Origin: Bradyrhizobium sp. Ec3.3
Lineage (GTDB): Bacteria > Pseudomonadota > Alphaproteobacteria > Rhizobiales > Xanthobacteraceae
Direction of reading: 5' to 3'
Assembly (NCBI RefSeq): GCF_000472925.1
Contig: NZ_AXAS01000011.1
Span: forward strand, 145,149-209,148
DNA length: 64,000 bases
Both the position numbers and the translations under genes were made by a program. Of this stretch, positions 53,714 through 62,795 are shown in pieces; the stretch's first letter is position 1, and every line of letters begins with the position of its first letter. The notes beneath the pieces were generated by a model that saw only the letters and a list, made by a program, of their open reading frames with translations, did no database searches and was not told the DNA's origin.

Positions 53714-54781
53714 TCAGCGCCTGGCGACGATGATCGGCGTCGTCTTGATCGGGGTGCATGCATCGTTGAAAAAGCCCACCACGGTTGTGACGACCGGCAC
53801 ATGGCAGGCAAAGCTGTCCGGGCGATAGCTCTCGCGAATCCCGTCCATCTGGAAGGTCGCGAGGCTCATAAAGGCATTGAGGCGCTTGGCTTGAAGGTCG
53901 ATCGCGGTCTGAAGGCGGTCGCGGTCGACCTGGAGTGAAGCCTTGCTCGCGGACTTCGCCTCGGGTTGCGAGGCCCAGTAGCGCACCGGCGCCAGTCTTT
54001 CGTGCAGGTTGCGGAGACAATAGTGCATCACCAGCACCTGATGCTTCGCGCTGAACCAGTGAATCGCGACGGAATCGTTCGTTCCCGCCTTTTCCCGGTT
54101 CTTCGGGCAAACATCGACATACGAATATGCCGGGTCCCAATTGTATCGGGCATCGATCGAACAGGCATCCTCGGCAGTTATGCGAGGGGTGGTCGACGCG
54201 CTGCCATTCGTGGGCGTGAATTGCGGCAAGTGGTGATCGCAATCGAAGTCATAGGCGCGAAGCAGGGATTGGTCGAGCGGGTCACTGTTTGGGGTCAGCC
54301 GTACTTCCGGATCGCCTTTGAAGTTCGAAGCCCAGTCGATGTATATCTCTGCGTTTCGTGCCAGCAGATCGCCGGTTTCAAACAACGCCAGCTGGGCCGT
54401 TTCGTAGACCTTGAGAACGTCCTGAGCGTTCTTGACGGCAAGGATCCGTTCGTTGGCGTCGGCGCGATCGTCGAGCGCAGCCGAATAATCAGAGAACAGC
54501 TGCTGTTGCAGCGCCTGCACCAGGGAGAATTTCGTCGAGATATCGTCGAACGTCTTCGCCGCAGCCAGCATGTTTTCCTTGGCCTGGGCGCTCACCTTAT
54601 CCTGATAGGAGTTCAGATACTGGAAGGAGCCGACGAGGAGGCTGCCCAGCATCGTCACCAGCGAGAGGCTTTTGAAGAGCGTAAATCCGCGATCGAATTT
54701 CTCCAGCCACGATAGTGGCGGTTCGGATGGCGGAGGCGCTTTCGCGTCAGAGCCTGGCTTGGCTGCATCGTCCTGGGACAC
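53714..54781 (-). CDS. Hypothetical membrane-anchored protein
   Basis: The 355-residue protein has a disordered proline-rich N-terminus, one membrane helix (SLSLVTMLGSLLVGSFQYL, about residues 38-57) and a mostly helical extracytoplasmic part with a coiled-coil segment (AKENMLAAAKTFDDISTKFS, QALQQQLF). Later residues include six Cys (for example DFDCDHHLP, DACSIDARY, DVCPKNRE, HYCLRNLHE), which suggests disulfides in the periplasm. I recognise no family. Confidence 0.72.
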   Translation of the reverse strand: MSQDDAAKPGSDAKAPPPSEPPLSWLEKFDRGFTLFKSLSLVTMLGSLLVGSFQYLNSYQDKVSAQAKENMLAAAKTFDDISTKFSLVQALQQQLFSDYSAALDDRADANERILAVKNAQDVLKVYETAQLALFETGDLLARNAEIYIDWASNFKGDPEVRLTPNSDPLDQSLLRAYDFDCDHHLPQFTPTNGSASTTPRITAEDACSIDARYNWDPAYSYVDVCPKNREKAGTNDSVAIHWFSAKHQVLVMHYCLRNLHERLAPVRYWASQPEAKSASKASLQVDRDRLQTAIDLQAKRLNAFMSLATFQMDGIRESYRPDSFACHVPVVTTVVGFFNDACTPIKTTPIIVARR

Positions 54782-54919
54782 CGGTGACCTCCAAGGGTGT
54801 TCGGTCAGGAACCGAGCCGATACGATCTCCGATTGCCGCTCCTTGCACTGTGAGCTAGGTCATACATCACGGCACGGTGAAATCGCCGCCGCCCGTCCGC
54901 GGGACCGTCATCCAACCGG

Positions 54920-55657
54920 TCAGGGCAACAGCTCGGTCAGCGAGCGGATGATGCGGTCGGGCTTGATCGGCGATCCCGCAGGCAAGCCCTCGCCATGCAC
55001 GTCCATCCAGACCGCGTAGATGCCGAGGCGCTGCGGTGTCACGACTTCCCATTCCAGATTGTCGCCGATCATCCAGGTATCCCCGGCGCTGACGCCGAGC
55101 GTGTCCATCGCGTGCAGATAGGCGCGCTCCTCGGGCTTGCCGAAACCATGCTCGCCCTCGATCTGGATGTGGTCGAAGCGGTGGGTCAACTCGAAACGCT
55201 CGACCTTGGCGCGCTGCATGTCGGCGGCGCCATTCGTCACCAGCGCGAGCTTGACCCCAAGCGCCTTCAGCCGGTCGATGGCCTCATGCGCGCCGGGGAA
55301 GACGAACATCTCCTCCTCGCGATAGGTGGTGAAGCGGTCGGCCAGGCGAATGGCGAGATCGTCGGGCAGGGCGCGGTGCCCGCTTGCGGCGAGCGCCGCG
55401 AAGCCGCCCTTCACCGTCAGCCGCCGCGCCTCGCCGAGCTTGAGCCGCCAGGCGGCTTCCGCATTGGCCCAGAAATTCCGCGCAAACGTCAGCACGGCTG
55501 CGGCGACCTGCTCCGGCGGCAGCGGTGCAAGTTCGGCCGCGAACTCGGTTGCGATCGTGTTCCAGGCGATCTCGGGACGACCATAGGCCGACAGGATGGT
55601 GTCATCCATGTCGATCAGCATGGCGCGGGGGAGGGGTTTCATCGCGGTCATGGCCAT
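54920..55657 (-). CDS. HAD family hydrolase
   Basis: The 245-residue protein has the haloacid-dehalogenase motifs IDMDDTIL (catalytic Asp pair), LALVTNG (motif II), a Lys in [12 protein letters not shown] (motif III) and GDNLEWEV (motif IV). It is a phosphatase, perhaps for a small phosphorylated metabolite (YjjG-like). Its start overlaps the hemF stop by 10 bp, which suggests co-translation with heme biosynthesis, but a functional link is not evident. Confidence 0.9.
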   Translation of the reverse strand: MAMTAMKPLPRAMLIDMDDTILSAYGRPEIAWNTIATEFAAELAPLPPEQVAAAVLTFARNFWANAEAAWRLKLGEARRLTVKGGFAALAASGHRALPDDLAIRLADRFTTYREEEMFVFPGAHEAIDRLKALGVKLALVTNGAADMQRAKVERFELTHRFDHIQIEGEHGFGKPEERAYLHAMDTLGVSAGDTWMIGDNLEWEVVTPQRLGIYAVWMDVHGEGLPAGSPIKPDRIIRSLTELLP

Positions 55658-56541
55658 TTCACTTCCGGCGGCAGCGAGGACAGGATCGAATCCACATTGC
55701 CACCGGTCTTGAGCCCGAAGATGGTGCCGCGGTCGTAGAGCAGGTTGAACTCGACATAGCGTCCGCGCCGGACCAACTGCTCCTCGCGATCGGCAGGCGT
55801 CCAGGCGGTCGCGAAATTGCGCCGCACGAGTTCCGGATAGATCTTCAGGAAGGCGCGGCCGACGTCCTGGGTGAAGGCGAGATCGGCTTCCCAGTCGCCG
55901 CTGTCATGCCAGTCGTAGAAGATGCCGCCGATGCCGCGGGCTTCTTTCCGGTGTGGCAGATAGAAATACTCGTCGCACCATGTCTTGTACTTGTCGTAGT
56001 CGGCGACGCCGTTCGGCCCGGTGCAGGCTTCCCGCATCGCACCGTGGAAGGCGATCGTGTCCGCATCCTCCTGCGTGCGCCGCCGGTCGAGCACGGGCGT
56101 CAGATCGGCGCCGCCGCCGAACCAGGCTTTCGTCGTGACGACGAAGCGCGTGTTCATGTGCACGGCGGGCACGTTCGGATTGCGCATATGCGCGATCAGC
56201 GAGATGCCCGACGCCCAGAACCGCGGATCGTCCGCCGCGCCCGGGATCTGCGCGCGAAACTCTGGCGCGAACTCGCCATGCACCGTCGAGCAGTGCACAC
56301 CGACCTTCTCGAACAGGCGGCCGTACATCATCGACATTACGCCGCCGCCGCCGGGCGCGCCGGTGTGGTCGGTGCGCTGCCAGGCCGTGCGCACGAAGCG
56401 GCCGGCCGCGCCGGGATAGAGCGCCTGCGGCGCGTCATCCTCGAGCCGCTCGAAGCTTGCGCAGATGTCGTCCCGCAGGGACTCAAACCAGGTCCGTGCA
56501 CGCGTCTTGCGATCTTCAATCGTCGAAACGTCCATCTGCAT
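55648..56541 (-). CDS. hemF: Oxygen-dependent coproporphyrinogen III oxidase
   Basis: This enzyme converts coproporphyrinogen III to protoporphyrinogen IX in heme biosynthesis, using oxygen. Diagnostic segments are [49 protein letters not shown] and FDL-like [14 protein letters not shown]. The 297-residue length is normal. The ATG at 56541 or the one at 56535 could be the start; both are after GACGGGA. The upstream frame to 56616 crosses a dispersed repeat and is not coding. Its location next to the bc1 operon fits respiratory functions. Confidence 0.95.
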   Translation of the reverse strand: MQMDVSTIEDRKTRARTWFESLRDDICASFERLEDDAPQALYPGAAGRFVRTAWQRTDHTGAPGGGGVMSMMYGRLFEKVGVHCSTVHGEFAPEFRAQIPGAADDPRFWASGISLIAHMRNPNVPAVHMNTRFVVTTKAWFGGGADLTPVLDRRRTQEDADTIAFHGAMREACTGPNGVADYDKYKTWCDEYFYLPHRKEARGIGGIFYDWHDSGDWEADLAFTQDVGRAFLKIYPELVRRNFATAWTPADREEQLVRRGRYVEFNLLYDRGTIFGLKTGGNVDSILSSLPPEVKWP

Positions 56542-56571
56542 TCCCGTCGCTAGCCAAGCGGAGTGTCGCGC

Positions 56572-56666
56572 AGGGTGGGCAAAGGCGCGTTTGCGCCGTG
56601 CCCACCACTTCTGCAACCGCCATTGCGGTCGCCGAAGAGGTGGGCACGCGTCGCTTTGCCCACCCT
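56572..56666. repeat. Inverted dispersed repeat between hemF and queD
   Basis: AGGGTGGGCAAAGGCGCG at the left and CGTCGCTTTGCCCACCCT at the right are near-perfect inverse copies, with an inner GTGCCCACC / GGTGGGCAC pair. It is a common intergenic element type. Confidence 0.65.
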
Positions 56667-56672
56667 ACGAAT

Positions 56673-57038
56673 TTAGCCTTGCGGACCGTAATAGGTGCAG
56701 CTCTCGTTGCAACTGTCGCGATGGATGCTGACGCGGGTCAGTCCGCCGAGATGCTCAAGGCGCTCCCAGACGAAGCGCGAGAGATTTTCGAGCGTCGGGA
56801 TGCCCAGCGCCTCGATCTTGTTGAGGAACTTGTGGTCCAGCGTCAGCCGCACGTCCTCGATCGCGCGCTGGAGGAGGCCGAGATCGACCACCATGCCGGT
56901 CACGGGATCCGGCGTGCCGCGCAAGCTCACCTCGGCGCGGAAGGAGTGGCCGTGAATCTCTTCGCTCGCCGCGCCGAAGGTCGTTCCCGACAGCGAGTGC
57001 GCCGCCTCGAAGCGGAATGATTTGGTCAATTCCCACAT
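56673..57038 (-). CDS. queD: 6-carboxytetrahydropterin synthase family protein (QueD-like)
   Basis: The 121-residue pterin-synthase fold protein has the zinc ligands in FEAAHS and IHGHSF, DLGLLQRAIEDV, LDHKFLN and the C-terminal ESCTYYG Glu. In E. coli QueD the catalytic Cys lies four residues before HGH (CxxxHGH); here that position is Ser (SEEIHGH), and a Glu lies three residues before. The Glu-x2-HGH form is the one described for PTPS-III enzymes of folate synthesis. Yet queE is 31 bp upstream in the same operon, which favours a role in queuosine. The assignment therefore carries some doubt. Confidence 0.8.
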   Translation of the reverse strand: MWELTKSFRFEAAHSLSGTTFGAASEEIHGHSFRAEVSLRGTPDPVTGMVVDLGLLQRAIEDVRLTLDHKFLNKIEALGIPTLENLSRFVWERLEHLGGLTRVSIHRDSCNESCTYYGPQG

Positions 57039-57069
57039 CTTGTGAACGTCAATCCTGTCTGATGCCAGG

Positions 57070-57705
57070 CTACCTGATGCCGAGCGTCTTGTGTGTTTGC
57101 ACGCTGAGCCGCCATTGCGGGTGGCGCAGGCAATAGTCGATGGCGCGCGCGGTGTTCTCGGCCACCTCAGGTCCGTCCATCGGTTGCAGCGAGAACCGCT
57201 CGAAGGCGAGGCCTTCGAAAGCTTCCGGCAGCGCCTGCGCTTGCGGATAGACCAGCTTCAGCTCGTGACCGCGCCGCACGACGAGGTCGCTTCCCGCTTT
57301 TGGACTGACACAGATCCAGTCGAGGCCATCGGGCGGGAGGATCGTACCGTTGGTCTCGACCCCGATCTCGAAGCCGTTCGCGTGTAGCGCATCGACGAGC
57401 GGGGCGTCTACCTGCAAGAGCGGCTCGCCACCGGTCAGCACGACATAACGGTTACTGCCGGTTCCCGTCCATTGCGCGGCGATCGTCGCCGCAAGGTCCT
57501 CCGCGGTGGCGTAGCGTCCGCCCAGCGTGCCATCGGTGCCGACGAAATCCGTGTCGCAGAACTGGCAGGTGGCACCGGCGCGGTCGGCCTCGCGGCCGCT
57601 CCAGAGGTTGCAGCCGGCAAAACGGCAGAACACGGAAGCGCGCCCGGCATGGGCGCCTTCACCTTGCAGGGTCAGGAAGATCTCCTTGACCGCGTAACTC
57701 ACCAT
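57070..57705 (-). CDS. queE: 7-carboxy-7-deazaguanine synthase
   Basis: This radical SAM enzyme of queuosine synthesis rearranges 6-carboxytetrahydropterin to 7-carboxy-7-deazaguanine. The 211-residue protein has an iron-sulfur motif of the C-x14-C-x2-C type (CNLWSG...TCQFCDTDF), as in proteobacterial QueE, and GGEPLLQVD for SAM binding. AAGGAGAGC upstream of the ATG is a strong ribosome site. It lies 17 bp after trmL and 31 bp before queD. Confidence 0.93.
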   Translation of the reverse strand: MVSYAVKEIFLTLQGEGAHAGRASVFCRFAGCNLWSGREADRAGATCQFCDTDFVGTDGTLGGRYATAEDLAATIAAQWTGTGSNRYVVLTGGEPLLQVDAPLVDALHANGFEIGVETNGTILPPDGLDWICVSPKAGSDLVVRRGHELKLVYPQAQALPEAFEGLAFERFSLQPMDGPEVAENTARAIDYCLRHPQWRLSVQTHKTLGIR

Positions 57706-57722
57706 GCTCTCCTTAAAATGGC

Positions 57723-58175
57723 CTAGAGGTTGCGGACCTGCCGCAGCGCTTCGCCTGCAGCCATCGCCGCGGTCATCGCCACATTGAGCGAGCGCAGCCC
57801 CGGCTTGATCGGGATGACGAGCCGCGCATCCGCGGCCGCGACCACCTCGTCGGTGACCCCGGCGCTCTCGCGCCCGAGCAGCAGGATGTCCGACGGCTGG
57901 TAGCGAAAATCAAGATAGTTGGTCGCGCCTTTGGTCGTGAACAGCAGCAGCCGGTACCCTTGTTCCGTGCGCCATGCCTGAAATTTCGACCAGGAGTCGT
58001 GACGGGTCACGCTGACCTGGTCCAGATAGTCCATTCCCGCCCGGCGGAACAAGCGGTCGGAGACGGGAAAACCTGCCGGCTCGATGATATGGGCGGCCAT
58101 GTCCAGACAGGCGCAGAGCCTGAGAATCGTGCCGGTGTTCTGGGGGATGTCGGGCTGGAAAAGCGCTATCTGCAT
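57723..58175 (-). CDS. trmL: tRNA (cytidine(34)-2'-O)-methyltransferase
   Basis: The 150-residue SPOUT methyltransferase modifies the wobble base of leucine tRNAs. The start QIALFQPDIPQNTGTILRL and the knot segments LLLGRESAGV and IPIKPGLRSLNVAMTAAM are diagnostic. It is the first gene of a trmL-queE-queD unit, all three of which touch tRNA modification. It is divergent from fbcF across a 280-bp region. Confidence 0.94.
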   Translation of the reverse strand: MQIALFQPDIPQNTGTILRLCACLDMAAHIIEPAGFPVSDRLFRRAGMDYLDQVSVTRHDSWSKFQAWRTEQGYRLLLFTTKGATNYLDFRYQPSDILLLGRESAGVTDEVVAAADARLVIPIKPGLRSLNVAMTAAMAAGEALRQVRNL

Positions 58176-58330
58176 GGGCGTGGACGGGGCTGGTTGCGGG
58201 CCGGAAATGTCTCAATAAAACATCGCCTGCCGCGGAATTCGTGCATTGCACGCTTCGGCGCCGATAGCGGGCTTGCGCTCGCCCGGCAAGGGTGCCAATA
58301 GAACGATTCTGGACTGCTGTTTCGCTCGTT

Positions 58331-58344
58331 TTGTCGCGGATCAA
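58331..58344 (+). promoter_or_regulatory. FNR/FixK-like box upstream of fbcF
   Basis: TTGTCGCGGATCAA fits TTGNN-N4-NNCAA; the right half ATCAA matches the FixK/FNR consensus, and the left half TTGTC deviates from TTGAT. It is centred 118 bp before the fbcF start. Confidence 0.35.
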
Positions 58345-58455
58345 GCAAAGTTCTGCCGCCGCGGGGGGCCGCGGGCGCCGGCAGCCTGTTCTGGGGACCT
58401 TTGGGCGCCCCCTGGGGCGGTTCCGCCGGTCGCATAAGAAGAAAGGGTTGGAATC

Positions 58456-58986
58456 GTGACGACAGCGTCTTCGGCGGACCATCCGACACGCCGTGATTTC
58501 CTTTTCGTTGCAACGGGGGCAGCAGCGGCAGTGGGGGGCGTTGCGACGCTCTGGCCGTTCATTTCCCAGATGAATCCGGACGCCTCGACGATCGCCGCCG
58601 GCGCGCCGATCGAGGTCGATCTGACCCCGGTCGCCGAGGGCCAGGACATCAAGGTGTTCTGGCGCGGCAAGCCGATCTACGTCAGCCACCGCACCAAGAA
58701 GCAGATCGAAGAGGCGCGCGCAGTCAACGTCGCGAGCCTGCCCGATCCGCAATCCGACGAGGCGCGGGTCAAGGCCGGGCACGAGCAGTGGCTGGTCGTG
58801 ATCGGCATCTGCACCCATCTCGGCTGCATCCCGATCGCGCATGAGGGCAATTACGACGGCTTCTTCTGCCCGTGTCACGGATCGCAGTACGATTCCTCGG
58901 GGCGTATCCGCCAGGGGCCCGCACCCGCTAACCTGCCGGTGCCGCCCTATCAGTTCGTCTCCGACACCAAAATCCAGATCGGCTGA
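58456..58986 (+). CDS. petA: Ubiquinol-cytochrome c reductase iron-sulfur subunit (Rieske)
   Basis: This 176-residue Rieske protein is part of the cytochrome bc1 complex in the inner membrane. It begins with a twin-arginine signal-anchor (TRRDFLFVATGAAAAVGG) and carries both cluster-binding boxes, CTHLGC and CPCHGS, with the Cys and His ligands intact. The gene corresponds to fbcF of Bradyrhizobium. It is 63 bp upstream of fbcH, with a small hairpin in the gap. Confidence 0.97.
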   Translation: MTTASSADHPTRRDFLFVATGAAAAVGGVATLWPFISQMNPDASTIAAGAPIEVDLTPVAEGQDIKVFWRGKPIYVSHRTKKQIEEARAVNVASLPDPQSDEARVKAGHEQWLVVIGICTHLGCIPIAHEGNYDGFFCPCHGSQYDSSGRIRQGPAPANLPVPPYQFVSDTKIQIG

Positions 58987-58990
58987 GCTA

Positions 58991-59010
58991 TCCGGGCTGA
59001 AAAGCCCGGA
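58991..59010 (+). other. GAAA-tetraloop hairpin between petA and fbcH
   Basis: TCCGGGCT-GAAA-AGCCCGGA is a perfect 8-bp stem with a stable GNRA tetraloop, 40 bp before the fbcH start. No T-tract follows, so it is more likely an mRNA processing or stability element than a terminator. Confidence 0.6.
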
Positions 59011-59049
59011 GCCTTGAGCCATTGCGTCAAAATTCCTCAGGATCGCATC

Positions 59050-61113
59050 ATGAGCGGACCATCCGACTACCAGCCGAGCAATCCGGCACTGAAGTGGATC
59101 GAGCGGCGCCTGCCGATCTTTGGTCTTATGCACTCCTCGTTCGTCGCCTATCCGACGCCGCGTAACCTGAACTACTGGTGGACCTTCGGCGCCATCCTGT
59201 CCTTCATGCTCGGGATCCAGATCCTGACCGGCGTCATCCTGGCGATGCACTACACGCCGTATGCCGATCTCGCCTTCAAGTCGGTCGAGCTGATCGTGCG
59301 CGACGTCAATTACGGCTGGCTGCTGCGCAATATGCATGCGGTCGGCGCGTCGATGTTCTTCTTCGCCGTCTACGTCCACATGTTCCGCGGCCTCTATTAC
59401 GGGTCGTACAAGGAGCCGCGCGAAGTGCTGTGGATCCTCGGCGTCATCATCTATCTGCTGATGATGGCGACCGGCTTCATGGGCTACGTGCTGCCGTGGG
59501 GCCAGATGAGCTTCTGGGGCGCCACCGTCATCACCAACCTGTTCTCAGCCTTTCCCTATGTCGGCGAGAGCATCGTGACGCTCTTGTGGGGCGGCTATTC
59601 CGTCGGCAACCCGACGCTGAACCGCTTCTTCTCGCTGCACTACCTGCTGCCGTTCCTGATCGCGGGCGTCGTCGTCCTGCACGTCTGGGCGCTGCACGTC
59701 GCCGGCCAGAACAATCCTGACGGCGTCGAGCCGAAGACGGAAAAGGACACAGTACCGTTCACGCCGCATGCAACGATCAAGGACCTCTTCGGCGTGTCCT
59801 GCTTCCTGCTCCTCTATTCGTGGTTCATCTTCTACATGCCGAACTATCTCGGCGACGCCGACAACTACATCCCGGCGAACCCCGGCGTGACGCCGCCGCA
59901 CATCGTGCCCGAATGGTACTACCTGCCGTTCTACGCGATCCTGCGCTCGATCCCGAACAAGCTCGCCGGCGTCATCGCGATGTTCTCGGCGATCATCGTG
60001 CTCGCCTTCCTGCCCTGGCTCGACAGCGCCAAGACCAGATCCACGAAGTACCGTCCGCTGGCCAAGCAGTTCTTCTGGATCTTCGTCGTGGTCTGCATCC
60101 TGCTCGGCTATCTCGGTGCGCAGCCGCCCGAAGGCATCTACGTGATTGCCGGCCGCGTCCTGACGGTCTGCTACTTCGCCTACTTCCTGATCGTGCTGCC
60201 GCTGCTCTCCCGCATCGAGACCCCGCGGCCGGTGCCGAACTCGATCTCCGAGTCGGTCCTGGCGAATGGTCGAAAGGTTGCGGCCTCTGTCGTCGTCGCA
60301 CTCGTCGCGGCCGGCGCGCTGTTTGCCGGTACATTGCAGGATGCCCGCGCCGCCGAAGGCACGGACAAGCCGCCAGCGCAGAAATGGTCGTTTTCAGGCC
60401 CTTTCGGCAAGTTTGACCGCGGCGCGTTGCAGCGCGGCTTGAAGGTCTACAAGGAGGTCTGCGCCAACTGCCACGGCCTGTCCTACATCGCCTTCCGCAA
60501 CCTCGCGGAAGCCGGCGGACCCGGCTATTCCGTCGCGCAGGCATCGGCCTTTGCCTCCGAGTATAAGGTCAAGGACGGCCCGAACGACCAGGGCGAGATG
60601 TTCGAGCGCCCGGGCCGCCCGGCGGATTACTTCCCCTCGCCCTTCCCGAACGAGCAGGCGGCTCGCGCGGCGAACGGCGGTGCTGCGCCGCCCGACCTGT
60701 CGCTGATCACCAAGGCACGGTCCTATGAGCGCGGCTTCCCTTGGTTCATCTTCGACTTCTTCACCCAGTACCAGGAGCAGGGCCCGGACTACGTCGCTGC
60801 GATGCTCCAGGGCTTTGAGGACAAGGTGCCGGAGGGCGTGACCATTCCGGAAGGCTCCTACTTCAACAAATACTTCCCGGGCCACGCCATCAAGATGCCG
60901 AAGCCGCTGAGCGACGGCCAGGTCACCTATGACGATGGCTCGCCGACTACGGTCGCGCAATATGCCAAGGACGTCACGACGTTCCTGATGTGGGCCGCAG
61001 AGCCCCACATGGAAGCGCGCAAGCAGCTCGGCTTCCAGGTGTTCGTGTTCCTGATCATCTTCGCGGGATTGATGTACTTCACCAAGAAGAAGGTCTGGGC
61101 CGACGCGCACTGA
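59050..61113 (+). CDS. fbcH: Cytochrome b / cytochrome c1 fusion protein
   Basis: The 687-residue precursor contains cytochrome b (about residues 1-405, with NYWWTFG, the heme His in loops [17 protein letters not shown] and [20 protein letters not shown]) and cytochrome c1 (about residue 435 on). Between them a signal-peptide-like helix ([17 protein letters not shown]) ends ARA-AEG, the expected processing site that yields two proteins. The c1 heme is attached at CANCH (about residues 471-475), with Met616 in IKMPKPL as the likely ligand, and a C-terminal membrane anchor follows. The single-gene form is typical of Bradyrhizobium and relatives. The ATG at 59050 was chosen over the upstream in-frame 59014 codon. 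Confidence 0.97.
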   Translation: MSGPSDYQPSNPALKWIERRLPIFGLMHSSFVAYPTPRNLNYWWTFGAILSFMLGIQILTGVILAMHYTPYADLAFKSVELIVRDVNYGWLLRNMHAVGASMFFFAVYVHMFRGLYYGSYKEPREVLWILGVIIYLLMMATGFMGYVLPWGQMSFWGATVITNLFSAFPYVGESIVTLLWGGYSVGNPTLNRFFSLHYLLPFLIAGVVVLHVWALHVAGQNNPDGVEPKTEKDTVPFTPHATIKDLFGVSCFLLLYSWFIFYMPNYLGDADNYIPANPGVTPPHIVPEWYYLPFYAILRSIPNKLAGVIAMFSAIIVLAFLPWLDSAKTRSTKYRPLAKQFFWIFVVVCILLGYLGAQPPEGIYVIAGRVLTVCYFAYFLIVLPLLSRIETPRPVPNSISESVLANGRKVAASVVVALVAAGALFAGTLQDARAAEGTDKPPAQKWSFSGPFGKFDRGALQRGLKVYKEVCANCHGLSYIAFRNLAEAGGPGYSVAQASAFASEYKVKDGPNDQGEMFERPGRPADYFPSPFPNEQAARAANGGAAPPDLSLITKARSYERGFPWFIFDFFTQYQEQGPDYVAAMLQGFEDKVPEGVTIPEGSYFNKYFPGHAIKMPKPLSDGQVTYDDGSPTTVAQYAKDVTTFLMWAAEPHMEARKQLGFQVFVFLIIFAGLMYFTKKKVWADAH

Positions 61114-61135
61114 GGCCGTATAGCCATAGAAATGG

Positions 61136-61161
61136 AAAAGCCCCCACAAGGGGGCTTTTTT
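61136..61161 (+). terminator. Rho-independent terminator of the fbcFH operon
   Basis: AAAAGCCCCC-ACAA-GGGGGCTTTT forms a 10-bp stem with a four-base loop followed by a T-run, 22 bp after the fbcH stop. Confidence 0.9.
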
Positions 61162-61168
61162 GTTGGCT

Positions 61169-61306
61169 GCGTTCGCGTCCCGGACGCGCTGCAGCGTGCA
61201 ACGCTGCTGCGCAGAGCCGGGACCCAGCGTATCCACGGCTGGGCCCCGGATCAGCAATGCACCACGCCGCGAAGGGCGGCGCACTGCATTGCATCCGGGG
61301 CACGAG
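61169..61306. repeat. Dispersed palindromic element downstream of fbcH
   Basis: The stretch holds nested inverted repeats, for example CGCGTCCCGGACGCG, CTGCAGCGT...GCTGCTGCG and CCCGGATCAGCAATGC / GCATTGCATCCGGG. This pattern of linked palindromes is common in Bradyrhizobium intergenic DNA. Confidence 0.55.
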
Positions 61307-61390
61307 ACTGTGTTGCTTGAAGCGATTGCCTATCGTGCCCGCACCCGCCAAAATACCCGTAACGACCCCTGAAACTCGTCGGAGGAAAGC

Positions 61391-62065
61391 ATGGGCACCG
61401 TCATCACCTTCAAGCGTCCGGACGGCCAGGATGCGTCGGGCTATCTCGCCAATGCCGCGCGCGGCAACGCGCCGGGTGTGGTCGTTATCCAGGAATGGTG
61501 GGGGCTGTCGGACCAGATCAAGGGACTGTGTGACCGCTTTGCGCTCGCCGGCTTCGATGCGCTCGCGCCAGACCTCTACAAGGGCAAGGTGGTGCCCTAT
61601 CACGACACCGATGCGGCCAATCGCGAGATGAACTCGCTGGACTTCATGGACGCCACCACGCAGACCGTGCGCGGCGCTGCGCAATATCTTTCGCGCAACA
61701 GCGCCAAGGTCGGCCTGACCGGCTTTTGCCTCGGCGGTGCCGTGACCATCATCGGCGCCACCAAGATCCCGGAGCTTGCAGCCGGCGTCGTGTTCTACGG
61801 CATCCCGCCGGAGCAGGCCGCCAAGCCCGCCGACGTCAAGATCCCGCTCCAGGCGCATTTCGCCAACAAGGACGATTGGTGCACGCCGGAGCTCGTCGGT
61901 GGTTTCGAAAAGGCCATGAAGGCCGCCGGCAAGCCGCTGGAGCTGTTCCGCTATGACGCCGAGCACGCCTTCGTCAACGAGCAGCGGCAGGCCGTGCATG
62001 ACCGCGAAGCCGCCGAGCTCGCCTGGGGCCGTGCCACGGAGTTCTTCAAGAAGCATCTGGGATGA
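61391..62065 (+). CDS. Dienelactone hydrolase family protein
   Basis: The 224-residue alpha/beta hydrolase has the Cys nucleophile of this family in LTGFCLGGAV (G-x-C-x-G-G), with a catalytic Asp near ANKDDW and His in YDAEHAFVN. It hydrolyses lactones or esters; in pathways for aromatic degradation it opens dienelactone, but this copy is not in such an operon, so the substrate may differ. AGGAAAGC precedes the ATG. No signal peptide. Confidence 0.9.
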   Translation: MGTVITFKRPDGQDASGYLANAARGNAPGVVVIQEWWGLSDQIKGLCDRFALAGFDALAPDLYKGKVVPYHDTDAANREMNSLDFMDATTQTVRGAAQYLSRNSAKVGLTGFCLGGAVTIIGATKIPELAAGVVFYGIPPEQAAKPADVKIPLQAHFANKDDWCTPELVGGFEKAMKAAGKPLELFRYDAEHAFVNEQRQAVHDREAAELAWGRATEFFKKHLG

Positions 62066-62180
62066 ACGCAGCGGCGCGCTGATGCGACACAAGACAGGCC
62101 GCCCGGTGTCGGGCGGCCGCTCTGGCGCGGTCAGGCACTCTGCCGCGTCGGAGCCAACACATTGGCGCCGAGCATCCCCT

Positions 62181-62606
62181 ATGAAAGCCTTCCTGATCGC
62201 ATCACTGTTCGTTACCGGCCTTGCGGCGCCTTGTTGGGCCAAGGATCCCGCGTGCAACGGGCCGGAATTCGGGGCATTCCGGACTGACTTCGAAGGCGCG
62301 GCGAATGCGAACGACAAGAACCGCATCGTCAAGCTGATCTCCTTCCCCGTCGAGTACTGGTCGGCGGAAGGCAAGCACGACGTTCAGAGCGGCCCGGTCA
62401 AGAGCGAGGCCGAATTCCTGCAACGCTACGACGCGCTGTTCACGCCCGCCATGCGCAAGCATCTGCACACCGCAAAGCTCCTGTCGCTGCCTGATGGCCA
62501 CTGCGCACTGACCTGGCACGACACGAATTCCGAATTCACGTTCGAATTCCGCTACGCCCCAGAGACCGGATTCCGCGCGGTCGGATATGAGGTCGGGGCG
62601 TACTAG
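62181..62606 (+). CDS. Small secreted protein, unknown function
   Basis: The 141-residue protein has a signal peptide (KAFLIASLFVTGLAAPCWA) followed by a soluble domain (FRTDFEGAANANDKNRIVKL, SFPVEYWSAEGKHD, ALTWHDTNSEFTFEFRYAPE). The pattern resembles the NTF2-like/SnoaL fold of short secreted proteins, with no catalytic residues visible. The ATG at 62181 is preferred; the frame runs upstream through the dienelactone hydrolase end, where it is a shadow. Confidence 0.75.
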   Translation: MKAFLIASLFVTGLAAPCWAKDPACNGPEFGAFRTDFEGAANANDKNRIVKLISFPVEYWSAEGKHDVQSGPVKSEAEFLQRYDALFTPAMRKHLHTAKLLSLPDGHCALTWHDTNSEFTFEFRYAPETGFRAVGYEVGAY

Positions 62607-62795
62607 GTGAGGGTGCCGTAGATGGGGTAACGGGCTCCCGAGAGGCGTTCCTGCCCCGCAAGCCGCGCTCGCTACGGCGCTGTTTGGTGCGCGCGTCGCG
62701 CGGCTTGGTTGGAAAGGCAAGCGGTCGTCCCTCACATTGATGGTGTAGCGGAGTCAGGGCCTAAGCCTCGCTCCAAGCATCGAGGAGAGACGACC

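Noticed and set aside
57910..59379. Minus-strand open frame of 489 codons across the trmL-petA region
   Set aside because: It overlaps trmL, the divergent promoter, petA and fbcH; a shadow of several real genes.
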